Notes under the pieces: generated by a model
Seen by the model: the letters and a program-made list of their open reading frames with translations, nothing else
The model's database searches: none
What the model was told of the DNA's origin: nothing
Translations under genes and position numbers: made by a program
NCBI RefSeq assembly: GCF_000187895.1
Contig: NZ_DS990130.1
Span: forward strand, 434,001-498,000
Direction of reading: 5' to 3'
Source: Phocaeicola plebeius DSM 17135
GTDB lineage: Bacteria > Bacteroidota > Bacteroidia > Bacteroidales > Bacteroidaceae
Length of the DNA stretch: 64,000 bases
Part shown: positions 28,377-38,300 of the stretch, piece after piece
How positions within the stretch are numbered: position 1 is the stretch's first letter
Layout: each line of letters begins with the position of its first letter

Positions 28377-29510
28377 TTACAGGATATTTCGCATGGTATT
28401 CATTTTCTGCTGTGTTTCTTCCCATTCTGCATCAGCTGTGGAATCGGGAAGAATACCTCCTCCTGCATAGAGTGTCGCTTTCTTATTTTCTATGTGCATA
28501 CACCTCAGGTTGACATAAAGTGTGGTATCCCCTTCGGGATCTATCCATCCGATGATGCCTGAATAGAAAAGACGGTCGTGTGGCTCTGTATCCAGAATGA
28601 ACTGGTAAGCTTCTTCTTTAGGTAATCCGCAGACAGCTGGGGTAGGATGCAATTCTTGTAATACATCGCCCAGGTGAGAAGTATCTTTCAGACAGAAATG
28701 GAAATCCGTTTTCAGATGGACTAACTGACCGGCACGTGCGGTATACGGACCTTTTTCGGTCAGTTTGCTGCCAAACTTTTTGATAGCCTTACGGATATAT
28801 TCTCCTACAAAGGCCTGTTCCTCTTTGTTTTTTTTACTCCATTCTGTAGGCATGATTTCTCCTTGCATGGGCATAGTTCCAGCCAATGCTACTGTATGCC
28901 AGTTTCTTTCGTGTCCGCTAAGTATAATTTCGGGGGTACTGCCTATCCATGTGCCGGTACTAGGGGTATGGCATAGCGAAATCATCATTCGCGGATAGCT
29001 GTTGCAAGCCTTTATAAAGGCAGAAAGAGGAGAAAACTGTTCATTAATTATCTGTGTGGTACTTCTGGATAGCACAAGCTTTCGGAACTGCTTCTCTTTA
29101 AGCGGCATGATGAAACGGCTGAATGTTTCGGTGTACAAGTCTTTTTCTTCTTTTTCAGAAGTTGTATAAGATTCTGGTACACTTTCTTGTGCAGTGGCAT
29201 GAGAATCTGTATACTGCGGATGGCGTGTAATCCATTCTTGCAGGACCGATTTTATTTCTCCCCAGTCGTGTGCCTGTATATCCGGACGGATTAATGTAGC
29301 CGGGCGGAATGAGGTGAGATGAAAAGGAGAAAGAAGAAATCCTTTTTTCTGATTTAACTCATTCAGGCTACTGATACATTCAGGTTGGCCTTCCTCTTGC
29401 ATGATGAGAATGGGTTCATCAGTCCAAGGAAGTCTGTACAACGCAAAAGATACGTTGCTATGGGTGAATGAGTCAATAAGATGGTGATATATAGTTTCCG
29501 GCGTTTTCAT
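28377..29510 (-). CDS. menF: Isochorismate synthase
   Basis: This is a 377-residue chorismate-utilising enzyme. The open frame extends 61 codons further upstream, but that part is low-complexity and overlaps the hotdog gene in another frame; the ATG at 29510 ([11 protein letters not shown]) overlaps the menI stop as ATGA and is preferred. Motifs are [43 protein letters not shown] and [10 protein letters not shown], ending YVNLRCM. These define the Mg2+-dependent active site that turns chorismate into isochorismate. It is shorter than E. coli MenF (431), chiefly at the N-terminus. Isochorismate for siderophores is an alternative use, but operon context argues for menaquinone. Confidence 0.93.
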   Translation of the reverse strand: MKTPETIYHHLIDSFTHSNVSFALYRLPWTDEPILIMQEEGQPECISSLNELNQKKGFLLSPFHLTSFRPATLIRPDIQAHDWGEIKSVLQEWITRHPQYTDSHATAQESVPESYTTSEKEEKDLYTETFSRFIMPLKEKQFRKLVLSRSTTQIINEQFSPLSAFIKACNSYPRMMISLCHTPSTGTWIGSTPEIILSGHERNWHTVALAGTMPMQGEIMPTEWSKKNKEEQAFVGEYIRKAIKKFGSKLTEKGPYTARAGQLVHLKTDFHFCLKDTSHLGDVLQELHPTPAVCGLPKEEAYQFILDTEPHDRLFYSGIIGWIDPEGDTTLYVNLRCMHIENKKATLYAGGGILPDSTADAEWEETQQKMNTMRNIL

Positions 29511-29920
29511 GGTCTTTTCTTGACTATTTGATTGACAATGCGAGCTGTAGAAATTAGTTTTCCTTCCTGGTTGGTAATATCTACATTCCACAGGTGAGAT
29601 GTCCGTCCACGATGGATGAGACGTCCGGTGGCTATGACAAATTCTCCTTTTGGAACCATGTGAAGATGATTGGCGCTGACTTGAATGCCACAAGGCATTT
29701 CATTTGCACTGCATAATGGAATGGAGCCATGTCCGGCTACGATTTCTGCGAGGGCTAGGGATGCACCGCCATTAAGTATGCCAAATGGTTGGCAGGTCCT
29801 TTCGTCTACCGGCATTTGGGCTTTGACATATCCCTCTTCCATTTCGAGGAACTGAATGCCTAGATGTGCTCCCATGGAATGAGCCAAATCTGGCAATTCG
29901 TAAGAGGATTTACCGTTCAT
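29507..29920 (-). CDS. menI: Hotdog-fold thioesterase, probable 1,4-dihydroxy-2-naphthoyl-CoA hydrolase
   Basis: This 137-residue hotdog-fold protein has GILNGGASLALAEIVAG, the central helix with the catalytic acidic residue, and a following HMVPKGEFVIATGRLIHRGRTSHLWNVDI beta-strand block typical of the PaaI/YbgC-like DHNA-CoA thioesterases. It is first in the operon and its stop overlaps the menF start by 4 bp. The reaction would release DHNA from DHNA-CoA after MenB, before prenylation by MenA. Position in the cluster makes the MenI assignment strong, though general acyl-CoA hotdog thioesterases look similar. Confidence 0.85.
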   Translation of the reverse strand: MNGKSSYELPDLAHSMGAHLGIQFLEMEEGYVKAQMPVDERTCQPFGILNGGASLALAEIVAGHGSIPLCSANEMPCGIQVSANHLHMVPKGEFVIATGRLIHRGRTSHLWNVDITNQEGKLISTARIVNQIVKKRP

Positions 29921-29948
29921 TTGTATGTATAGTTCTTGTTTCTAGTTG

Positions 29949-29956
29949 CAAATGTA
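29949..29956 (-). promoter_or_regulatory. -7 promoter box for the men operon
   Basis: In the minus direction the sequence reads TACATTTG, fitting the Bacteroides -7 consensus TAnnTTTG, 28 bp before the menI start. No TTTG -33 box lies at the right spacing (the nearest leaves only 12 nt). Confidence 0.5.
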
Positions 29957-30114
29957 CATATTTCCCTGCAAACATGGGGGCGCTTTGTCCAATAATTAAA
30001 AAGTTTACAGGTATTTTACCGATAAGAATGTATGATAAAAAGCTATGTTTTGATGACTTATTTTGTCTATTTGTAAATCTTTTTTTACGTCTTATGCGAA
30101 AAAATTAGACTTTT

Positions 30115-30145
30115 TTTGTAGCCTGAATAGTTTTACGTATTTTTG
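30115..30145 (+). promoter_or_regulatory. Consensus Bacteroides promoter for the sensor kinase/regulator pair
   Basis: TTTG at 30115-30118, a 19-nt spacer, and TATTTTTG at 30138-30145 match the Bacteroides sigma-70-like consensus in both boxes and spacing. Transcription would start near 30152, giving a leader of about 20 nt before the ATG at 30172. Confidence 0.8.
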
Positions 30146-30171
30146 TTTGGTTAATACTTGGGTAGAGATAT

Positions 30172-32223
30172 ATGAAACTGAATGTGAGGAATCATTATAT
30201 AGTTATATGGATTAGCTGTTTGTGTTTCTTTTCTGCCATGATTGGGTGTAGGGGAAAGAGAGAGGTAAACAGGGTGGACTCAATAGAGAAACTTTATCAG
30301 CAGATGGAGCAGTTGTCGGCTGATTCTCCGGAAAAGGTAAATCGGATGGTTGATACATTACTCCCTTCCGTTACAGATAGTATGATGTATTATCGTTTGC
30401 TTTTTTTGAAAGTCAGAAACTGTTTTCTGTCTTTTAAGCTTGATTCAGCAGATTATTTCATGGATAGAATCAGTTCTTTCTGTAACAGACATCAAGGTAG
30501 TCAGGAGATAGCCCGATTGTATGCATTGGTGTATAATGCACGTGGAAATATTTTTGTGCGTACCTCTCAAGTGGATTCTGCCTGTTATTGCTATCTGAAA
30601 TCCTTTGACTATGCTAATCGTGGAGGTAAAAGGGAGGTTTTGCCCGATATTTGTTTGAATCTGGCCGATGTATATGTCAAACAGGGACGTTACGATTTAG
30701 GCTCTTTGTGGTATAATCGTTCACTTACCATTGCCGATTCTTTGAATATGCCAGATGAGCAAAGGTTTCCTGCTTATTATGGTTTGGCTCAAGTAAATAT
30801 GGAGTTAAGGGATTTCTCCGCATGCGATTATTATTATGATTTAGCCTATAAGTATTATGATAAAATGCATCCTTTTGAGAAGCATATTTACCTGAATAAT
30901 AGGGGTAATTCTTATTATTACAGGCAAGACTATATGACAGCGTTGAAGTATTTTCGTCGTTCATTGGCCGTGGTGAATCAATATCCCGATATGACCTTTG
31001 AACGAAATTTGACCATGATTAATTTGGGTGAAGTTTTTCTCCTTCTGAATAACACGGACTCTGCTTCTTATTATTTGCAAAAATGCCGAGGTTTTTTTGA
31101 TTCTATACATCATTCTACGGCGTTATATTGTATTGATACTCAACTTATGGAACTGGCTCTTAAGCAAGGAAATGTGGCATTGGCCAGAGAACGTTTAAAA
31201 AAGGCTGTTAAATATGACGAGGTGGAACCTAACATGATTCACGTACGTAATCGTTATTTACAGCGTTATTATGAGAAAGTTGGGGATTATAAACATGCTT
31301 ATCATTATTTAAAGGAAAATCATCGTATAGATGATTCCATTCGGAATGAAAGGGTAAAAATGAGGGCTGCAGAAATTGAGCTGAAATATACTCAGGATAG
31401 TACGTTGATGAAAAAAGAAATCTCTATTCGAGAAAAAGAAAATCAGGTACTTCAGTTACATCAGTTGATGTATGGAATTGTGGGAGGATGTTTTTTGTTG
31501 ATAGCTGTTGTGTCTGCAGTCATATTGTATCGTAAGCGGCAGAGAGATAGAGAACAATGGCGCATGCAAAATGCCATGACTTCCTTGCGTTTGGAAAATG
31601 TACGAAACCGGATTTCTCCTCATTTCATTTTTAACGTATTAAATCGTGAAATGAATTTGCATAAGGGAGATAAAGAGAGCCAGAACTTGATTGGACTTAC
31701 AAAATTAATACGTCGTAATTTGGAACTGACAGATTGCTTGGCAGTGTCATTGGCTGATGAATTAGACTTTGTAGATACGTATGTAAAATTGGAAAGACAG
31801 TCGTTAGGTTCTGAGTTTGAGTATCGTCTGGATTTGGCTGAACAACTGGATTTACAAGAAATGAAGGTTCCTTCTATGTTGTTGCAAATACCGGTGGAAA
31901 ATGCAATTAAGCATGGTCTGCGTTTAAAAGAAGGAAAGCGCTTGTTGCTTATACAAGTTCATAAATTAGAAAACAATCAGGTGGAGATTGTGATTTGTGA
32001 CAATGGGGGAGGTTACCGTAAAACGAGTGTAAGCTATGGAACAGGAACTGGCATGAAGGTAATAACGCAGACTATTCAGTTATTGAATATGTATAATTCT
32101 CGTCCTATTCTTATGAAAATTAATAATGTACTTATCGGGGAAGAGAAAGAAATGGGATGTGAAGTACGTTTTGTGGTTCCTTTGGATTATTCATATCAAT
32201 TAAAGAAAAACAGAAAAGTATGA
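30172..32223 (+). CDS. LytS-type sensor histidine kinase with periplasmic TPR domain
   Basis: This 683-residue protein has an N-terminal membrane signal with a possible lipobox (AMIGC, Cys26) and a helical TPR-like region from about 40 to 400. A charged coiled segment, one transmembrane helix near 433-453 (IVGGCFLLIAVVSAVILY) and a cytoplasmic His_kinase domain follow. The phosphoacceptor is His484 in SPHFIFN, and the ATPase core includes PVENAIKHG (about 575) and ICDNGGGY. This architecture is frequent in Bacteroidetes for two-component pairs with LytTR regulators. The stop overlaps the regulator start by 4 bp. The signal it senses is unknown; the TPR region suggests a peptide or protein partner. 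The lipobox with a downstream transmembrane helix is unusual and may simply be a hydrophobic signal anchor. Confidence 0.9.
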   Translation: MKLNVRNHYIVIWISCLCFFSAMIGCRGKREVNRVDSIEKLYQQMEQLSADSPEKVNRMVDTLLPSVTDSMMYYRLLFLKVRNCFLSFKLDSADYFMDRISSFCNRHQGSQEIARLYALVYNARGNIFVRTSQVDSACYCYLKSFDYANRGGKREVLPDICLNLADVYVKQGRYDLGSLWYNRSLTIADSLNMPDEQRFPAYYGLAQVNMELRDFSACDYYYDLAYKYYDKMHPFEKHIYLNNRGNSYYYRQDYMTALKYFRRSLAVVNQYPDMTFERNLTMINLGEVFLLLNNTDSASYYLQKCRGFFDSIHHSTALYCIDTQLMELALKQGNVALARERLKKAVKYDEVEPNMIHVRNRYLQRYYEKVGDYKHAYHYLKENHRIDDSIRNERVKMRAAEIELKYTQDSTLMKKEISIREKENQVLQLHQLMYGIVGGCFLLIAVVSAVILYRKRQRDREQWRMQNAMTSLRLENVRNRISPHFIFNVLNREMNLHKGDKESQNLIGLTKLIRRNLELTDCLAVSLADELDFVDTYVKLERQSLGSEFEYRLDLAEQLDLQEMKVPSMLLQIPVENAIKHGLRLKEGKRLLLIQVHKLENNQVEIVICDNGGGYRKTSVSYGTGTGMKVITQTIQLLNMYNSRPILMKINNVLIGEEKEMGCEVRFVVPLDYSYQLKKNRKV

Positions 32224-32978
32224 ATGATAAGATTAAGGCTGTCATCATAGATGACGAAGAAACAGCCATTGATAACCTTTGTTTTGAGCTTAAAAAATAT
32301 CAGTGGATTTCTGTAGATGGTATTGCCCGTAATGGCAAATCGGGGATTCGTTTAATAGAAAAGGAACGTCCGGATTTATTATTTTTGGATGTGGAACTTC
32401 CGGATATGTTAGGGATGGACTTGGCTATTAAGGTGCATGAATTTCAGAACTGGGATATGCATATAATTTTTTATACTGCCTATAATAAGTATCTGATTGA
32501 TGCATTGCGTAATTATGCTTTTGATTTTCTGTTAAAGCCTGTTGACCCGAAGGAGTTATCGGTGGCTTTGGAGCGTTTGCGGTCTGCAGATGGTATTAAA
32601 AGTCCGGCAAATATCCAGTCGGATGGTGGACGAGTTGGAGAGAAATCTTTTATGGTAGTGACTCCAATGGGAGACTTACGCGTGTTACGTGTGTCGGATA
32701 TCGGATATTTTCGGTATGTTTCCGATCGTAAAATTTGGGAAGTGGCTTTGGTGAACGGTTCTTTTATTCCTTTAAAACGGAATACAAGGGCTGAAAATTT
32801 GTGCGCTTATGATTCTGCTTTTGTACAGGTTCATCAGTCTTATATTATAAATATGAACTATTTGTTGATGGTTCAGGGATGTCAGTGCGTGATGTATCCG
32901 CCTTTTAATAATGTAGATGAAATTCAGGTTTCTAAAAAATTCCGTAAGGAAATGATGGAACGTTTTTGTCAATTGTAA
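32220..32978 (+). CDS. LytTR-family response regulator
   Basis: This 252-residue protein has a receiver domain (residues 5-122; acidic pair DDEE at 11-14, phosphoacceptor Asp57 in LLFLDVELPD, Lys in LLKPVDP). A short linker leads to a LytTR DNA-binding domain (about 145-250; PMGDLRVLRVSDIGYFRY and VQVHQSYIINMNYL). The start overlaps the kinase stop in an ATGA, so stoichiometric synthesis is expected. LytTR proteins bind two direct repeats of about 9 bp upstream of targets. Its targets may include the DUF5723 gene directly downstream, but no matching repeat pair stands out there. Confidence 0.93.
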   Translation: MNDKIKAVIIDDEETAIDNLCFELKKYQWISVDGIARNGKSGIRLIEKERPDLLFLDVELPDMLGMDLAIKVHEFQNWDMHIIFYTAYNKYLIDALRNYAFDFLLKPVDPKELSVALERLRSADGIKSPANIQSDGGRVGEKSFMVVTPMGDLRVLRVSDIGYFRYVSDRKIWEVALVNGSFIPLKRNTRAENLCAYDSAFVQVHQSYIINMNYLLMVQGCQCVMYPPFNNVDEIQVSKKFRKEMMERFCQL

Positions 32979-33087
32979 TGAAATGTTTTTATCCGCTTAG
33001 TATCAAAAAAGGATTGCTTAGTGTTGAATATATGATGTTTAGTTGGTAGGCTTTACTTTCTTGTTTCGTCTTTATTACAGATATTTT

Positions 33088-33095
33088 TATTTTTG
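33088..33095 (+). promoter_or_regulatory. -7 promoter box for the DUF5723 gene
   Basis: TATTTTTG fits TAnnTTTG and lies 26 bp before the ATG at 33122. A near-match -33 (TTTC, 33064-33067) lies 20 nt upstream. Confidence 0.55.
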
Positions 33096-33121
33096 CATTA
33101 AAAATTGCAAATAATAATTGT

Positions 33122-34549
33122 ATGGGAAAAATTGGGTGTAAGGCTATGCTTCTGTTAGGAAGCATAATGGTGTTGGGTGGAACGGCGCAGGCTCAGTATT
33201 TGCGTTCCTCTTATTTTATGGAAGGGACTAGTGCCCGTTTACAGTTAAATCCAGGTTTGCAACCTACCAAGGGGTATTTTAATATGCCGATTATTGGGTC
33301 TATTAATATGTCAGCCTCTTCTAATGTGTTAGGAACAAGTGATATTATTGATATCCTGAATTCTGGAAGTGATTTATATTCAAATGATAAGTTGTTTGAT
33401 CGTTTAAAGACAGACAATCGATTAAATGTAAACTTGAATACGGATATTCTTTCTTTTGGCTGGTATCGGGGAAAAGGATTTTGGAGTTTTAATGTGGGAT
33501 TACGTGCTGATTTCGGTGCAGCATTGTCAAAGGATATGTTCTCTATGATGCGTACAATGAATGGTTTTTCATTGGAAAATATAGCAGGAACTAATCAGAA
33601 TTATAGTTTGTCCAACCAGACCTTGAATATGAAAGCATATGCGGAAGTTGGTTTGGGGTATTCTCGTCGGATTACAGAGAAATTAACTGTAGGTGCACGT
33701 GTAAAAGTGTTGTTAGGTTTAGCTCGTGCAGAAATGAATATTAATCAGTTTGATCTGGATTTGGAAGTACCGAATCCTAATTATGCAAGTTATCAGGATT
33801 ATAGTTCTAATGGTGAATTATCTCCTTCTGACTGGTATGGTGCGCATTACAATTATTCAGCTGATGGTAATGTAATTACTACTCTGAAAGGCGGTGGTAT
33901 GACTTTTGATAACAATGGAATGATTGATGATTTTGATTTGGATGCAGGGGATTTAGGTATTGCTGGTTCTGGTTTTGGTATTGATTTAGGAGCAAGTTAT
34001 AAAGTTTGGGATAATTTGACTGTATCAGCTTCAATTCTTGATTTAGGTTTCTTAAAATGGAAGGAGAGCGAAACAACTGTAGCTACAGTGACTGGTAGTG
34101 AAAATGTAACTATTACTTCAGAGAATTATGACCGTTATATCGGCGGTGATTTCTTGTCATTTGAACGTTTTGATTTTGAAGAAGGTTCACCAGAAAAGGT
34201 AAAGACAAAAACTCGTTTGTATTCTACACTGTTGCTGGCTGGTGAGTATGGATTGTTGAATAATAAGCTGAGTGTTGGTGCAATGTATACTGCTCGTTTT
34301 GCAGAACCGAAAACATTGAATGAATTGACATTCTCGGCTACACTACGTCCGAAAAATTGGTTGAATGCAGCAATTAGTTATTCTCCGATTCAGGCAAGTG
34401 GAAAATCAATTGGTCTTGCTGTGAAATTAGGTCCCTTGTTCATAGGTACTGACTATATGTTCTTTGGAAATAATTCTAAGTCAGTAAATGGCTTTTTGGG
34501 AATATCTTTCCCTTTGGGAGGAAAACCAAAACCATTCTCTGAACTCTAA
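33122..34549 (+). CDS. DUF5723-family outer-membrane beta-barrel-like protein
   Basis: This 475-residue protein has a signal peptide (cleavage at GTAQAQ). The mature part is rich in alternating beta strands with aromatic girdles (FGWYRGKGFWSFNVGLRADFG, YSRRITEKLTVGARVKVLLGLA), low in charge clusters, and ends in a strand with a near-terminal GFLGISFPLGG. These features and the N-terminal FMEGTSARLQLNPGLQP motif match the DUF5723 family, thought to be outer-membrane barrels of unknown function in Bacteroidetes. It follows the LytTR regulator with its own -7 box. A structural or secretion-associated envelope role is possible but unproven. Confidence 0.75.
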   Translation: MGKIGCKAMLLLGSIMVLGGTAQAQYLRSSYFMEGTSARLQLNPGLQPTKGYFNMPIIGSINMSASSNVLGTSDIIDILNSGSDLYSNDKLFDRLKTDNRLNVNLNTDILSFGWYRGKGFWSFNVGLRADFGAALSKDMFSMMRTMNGFSLENIAGTNQNYSLSNQTLNMKAYAEVGLGYSRRITEKLTVGARVKVLLGLARAEMNINQFDLDLEVPNPNYASYQDYSSNGELSPSDWYGAHYNYSADGNVITTLKGGGMTFDNNGMIDDFDLDAGDLGIAGSGFGIDLGASYKVWDNLTVSASILDLGFLKWKESETTVATVTGSENVTITSENYDRYIGGDFLSFERFDFEEGSPEKVKTKTRLYSTLLLAGEYGLLNNKLSVGAMYTARFAEPKTLNELTFSATLRPKNWLNAAISYSPIQASGKSIGLAVKLGPLFIGTDYMFFGNNSKSVNGFLGISFPLGGKPKPFSEL

Positions 34550-34595
34550 AAACATACTTGTCTATTACTATAATTAAATAATTGAGATGGGGAGT

Positions 34596-34663
34596 GGCTG
34601 CCTTCCGAATCGTAATGTTATGTATTGTCTGTTATGGGTTACGATAGGTTGGCAGCCTTTTTT
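34596..34663. terminator. Terminator between the DUF5723 and phosphodiesterase genes
   Basis: The outer arms GGCTGCC (34596-34602) and GGCAGCC (34651-34657) pair and are followed by TTTTTT on the plus strand. Inside the 48-nt loop a second pair (ATCGTAA / TTACGAT) extends the structure. It most likely ends the DUF5723 transcript. Confidence 0.65.
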
Positions 34664-34671
34664 GTATTCTT

Positions 34672-35211
34672 TTATATCTGAAGTTCTTTTAAGGTTTCAC
34701 CATTTAAATGGTGTACGGTGATTTTTCCGTTCTCATAGCTTGCGAAAGTGGGAGGATTGCCTCCTTTTGGAAAAGTGATGGAACCTGTATTACAAACCAT
34801 TGTATCCCCTGCTTTTTCTAGTTTCCATAAATGGGTATGTCCGTAGAAGAATATGTCATATCCGTTTTGTGGGTGTTTTTCTTCGTTGTAAATATGGCCG
34901 TGTGTGAGGAATAACTTTTTTCCGTTATCTACTACCAATGTGTAATCAGACAAAATGGGGAAATTTAATAGCATTTGATCTACTTCTGAATCACAATTTC
35001 CTCGTATCGCTACAATTTCATCTGCCATTTCATTTAATCGTTCTGCGATGCCTTTAGGATTTAGTCCTTCAGGAAGACCGTTTCGAGGCCCATAGTTTAA
35101 TATATCTCCTAAGATGAGAAGCATGTCAAACCGGTGTTCTTGATAAAATTGTAGGACTTTTTCCAAAGCAGGAAGGCATCCGTGTATGTCTGAAACAATC
35201 AAATATTTCAT
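34672..35211 (-). CDS. YfcE-like metallophosphoesterase
   Basis: This 179-residue single-domain calcineurin-like phosphoesterase has metal-binding motifs in the expected order: SDIHG (residues 7-11), GDILNYGPR (about 35-43), GNCDSE (about 71-76), LTHGH (about 101-105) and YGHTH (about 128-132). E. coli YfcE hydrolyses small phosphodiesters in vitro with Mn2+; the in vivo substrate is not established. It is convergent with the DUF5723 gene and stands alone. A minus-strand -7 box (TAAGTTTG, 35243-35250) lies 31 bp upstream. Function beyond the family is uncertain. Confidence 0.88.
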   Translation of the reverse strand: MKYLIVSDIHGCLPALEKVLQFYQEHRFDMLLILGDILNYGPRNGLPEGLNPKGIAERLNEMADEIVAIRGNCDSEVDQMLLNFPILSDYTLVVDNGKKLFLTHGHIYNEEKHPQNGYDIFFYGHTHLWKLEKAGDTMVCNTGSITFPKGGNPPTFASYENGKITVHHLNGETLKELQI

Positions 35212-35242
35212 ATAAACTGTTTGGTCATTATAGAATTCGATA

Positions 35243-35250
35243 CAAACTTA
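35243..35250 (-). promoter_or_regulatory. -7 promoter box for the phosphodiesterase gene
   Basis: Minus-strand TAAGTTTG fits TAnnTTTG, 31 bp before the start codon; no clear -33 box. Confidence 0.4.
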
Positions 35251-35317
35251 AGAAAAAATTGTTACTTTTCGTCTTCTTATATTTTAAAAGCAAGATAATG
35301 TTATCTTATTTATATAA

Positions 35318-35348
35318 AAAACGGCCACCTTTATAAGGCAGCCGTTTT
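35318..35348 (-). terminator. Terminator of the pyruvate:ferredoxin oxidoreductase gene
   Basis: Outer arms AAAACGGC (35318-35325) and GCCGTTTT (35341-35348), plus an inner CCTT/AAGG stem, lie 20 bp past the stop. On the minus strand the stem is followed by TTTTTATAT. Confidence 0.75.
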
Positions 35349-35369
35349 CTGTTATTATGCTAAAATAAA

Positions 35370-38300
35370 TTATTCAGCTTTTTCGTCGCTCCAGTCCATT
35401 GCAGCCATACGCTTGTAAGAAGCATAACGTTTCTTAGCCATGTCTTCACAAGCAGCGAACAAGTCAGCAGCTTCTGTCGGGTATTGTTTCATTACAGATG
35501 CGAAACGAACTTCACCCTTCAGATAATCCTGGAAGCCTTCCCAGTTCGGTTCTTTAGAGTCAAGTGAGAACGGATTCTTACCTTCTTCTTCCAGAGCCGG
35601 GTTGAAGCGCCACAAGTGCCAGTAACCACATTCTACAGCCTTAGCTTCTTCAGCCTGAGATTTACCCATACCAGCTTTCAAACCGTGGTTGATACATGGA
35701 GCGTATGCGATAACCAATGATGGTCCAGGATATGCTTCAGCTTCGCGGATAGCTTTCAAAGTCTGAGCCTGGTCAGCACCCATTGCAATCTGAGCTACGT
35801 AAACGTAACCGTAAGTAGTGGCAATCATACCCAGGTCTTTCTTGCGAACGCGTTTACCAGAAGCAGCAAACTTAGCGATAGCACCCAGCGGAGTAGCCTT
35901 AGAAGACTGACCACCAGTGTTAGAGTAAACTTCAGTATCCAATACCAGGATGTTTACATCTTCGCCAGAAGCGATTACATGGTCAAGACCTCCGTAACCG
36001 ATATCGTAAGAAGCACCGTCACCACCGATAATCCACTGTGAGCGTTTTACCAGATAGTCTTTGAATTCAGCGATAGTAGCGCAAGCAGCACACTTGTCTT
36101 TTGCAGCTTCTACCAACGGGATAATCTTTTCAGCAGCAGCTTTGCTCTTATCCGCATCGTTGCGGCCGTCAATCCATTCCTGGAATGCTTCCTTGTATTC
36201 TGCCGGAGTAGCTTCGTTTGCGATAGCAGACTTCATAGCTTCTTCCAGACGGTTGCGCAGTTTCTTGTTAGCCAATTCCATACCCAGACCGAATTCGCAG
36301 AAGTCTTCGAACAATGAGTTAGCCCAAGCAGGACCCTGACCTTTTTCGTTAGTTGTGTAAGGAGTTGAAGGAACTGAACCAGAGTAGATAGAAGAACATC
36401 CAGTAGCGTTAGCAACCATTTCACGGTCACCGAACAACTGAGAAATCAGTTTCACATACGGAGTTTCACCACAACCAGAGCAAGCTCCAGAGAACTCGAA
36501 CAACGGCTGAGCGAACTGAGAGTTCTTCACGTTAGCCTTGATGTCTACCAAGTGCTGTTTAGACTTCACGTTGTCAGCGCAGTAAGTCCAGTTAGCAGCT
36601 TCAGCCAACTGAGTTTCAAGCGGCTTCATAGTCAAAGCCTTGCCACCCTTCTTCGGGTTGCCCGGACAAACGTCAGCACAGTTACCGCAACCCAAGCAGT
36701 CCATAACGTCTACCTGTACACGGAATGTCATTCCGTCGAACTGTTTACCTACAGCTTTCAGAGTCGGGAAGTTAGCACCAGCTTGTTCTTCAGCATCCAG
36801 TACGAACGGACGGATAGCAGCGTGAGGACAAACGTATGCACACTTGTTACACTGGATACAAGTTTCAGGATTCCATTCCGGAACGAATGCAGCTACACCA
36901 CGTTTTTCGTATTTAGCTGTTCCCTGATGCCATGTACCGTCTTCGATACCCTTAAATGCAGATACTGGCAGCAAGTCACCATCCTGAGCGTTGATAGGAC
37001 GAACAACTTCGTTGATGAATGCCGGATCGTTGTTTGCAGCAGCAGCTTCAACTTCCAGGTTAGCCCATGCCGGATCAACAGTCAATTGTTTGTATTCACC
37101 ACCACGGTCAACGGCAGCGTAGTTCTTGTTAACCACGTCTTCACCCTTCTTGCCGTAAGACTTCACGATGAATTTCTTCATCTGTTCTACAGCCAGGTCA
37201 ACTGGAATTACGCCAGTGATACGGAAGAATGCAGACTGCAGGATAGTGTTAGTACGGTTACCCAAACCAATTTCCTGAGCAATCTTAGTTGCATTGATAT
37301 AGTAAACAGTGATGTTGTTTTCTGCAAAGTATTTCTTCACTTTGTTCGGCAGGTTCTTAGCCAATTCTTCGCCTTCCCAGATAGTGTTCAGCAAGAATGT
37401 ACCGTTCTTACGCAGACCGCGAGTTACATCATACATGTGCAGGTAAGCCTGTACGTGGCAAGCTACGAAGTTAGGAGTAGTTACCAAGTAAGTAGAGCGG
37501 ATAGGATGATCACCGAAACGCAAGTGAGAGCAAGTGAAACCACCAGATTTCTTAGAGTCGTATGAGAAGTAAGCCTGGCAGTATTTGTTGGTGTTGTCAC
37601 CGATGATTTTTACAGAGTTCTTGTTAGCACCTACAGTACCGTCAGCACCCAAACCGTAGAATTTAGCTTCGAACATACCTTCGCCACCCAAAGCGATTTC
37701 TTCTTTCTGAGGAAGAGAAGTGAAGGTAACGTCATCTACGATACCGATAGTGAAGTGGTTCTTAGGAGTCGGCAATGCCAAGTTTTCGTATACAGAAAGA
37801 ATCTGAGCAGGAGTAGTATCCTTAGAACCCAGACCATAACGTCCGCCTACGATAAGAGGAGCATTTTCCTGTCCGTAGAAGCAGTCTTTTACGTCAAGAT
37901 ACAAAGGTTCGCCGTTTGCACCCGGTTCTTTTGTACGGTCAAGAACTGCAATGCGTTTTGCAGTCTTAGGTACAGCTGCCAAGAAATGTTTAGCAGAGAA
38001 CGGACGATACAAGTGTACAGAAACCAAACCAACTTTTTCGCCGTTTGCTACCAAGTGGTCGATAGCTTCACGAGCAGCTTCAGTTACAGAACCCATAGCG
38101 ATGATAACGCGTTCAGCATCTTCAGCACCATAGTAGTTGAACAAGCCGTAGTGACGTCCTGTAATCTTGTTGATTTCGTTCATATATTCTTCTACGATAG
38201 CAGGAACTGCTTCATAGAACGGATTGCAAGATTCTCTGTGCTGGAAGAAGTGATCCGGGTTTTCAGCCATACCGCGAGCAACCGGTTTGTTAGGACTGAG

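Noticed and set aside
29511-29693. 61-codon N-terminal extension of menF
   Set aside because: It overlaps the conserved hotdog gene in another frame and is rich in Ser, His and Arg with no homology; the ATGA overlap start is better.
36552-37565. 337-codon plus-strand frame opposite nifJ
   Set aside because: It lies entirely inside nifJ in antisense, whose strong codon bias removes stop codons on the other strand. The translation has no family motif.
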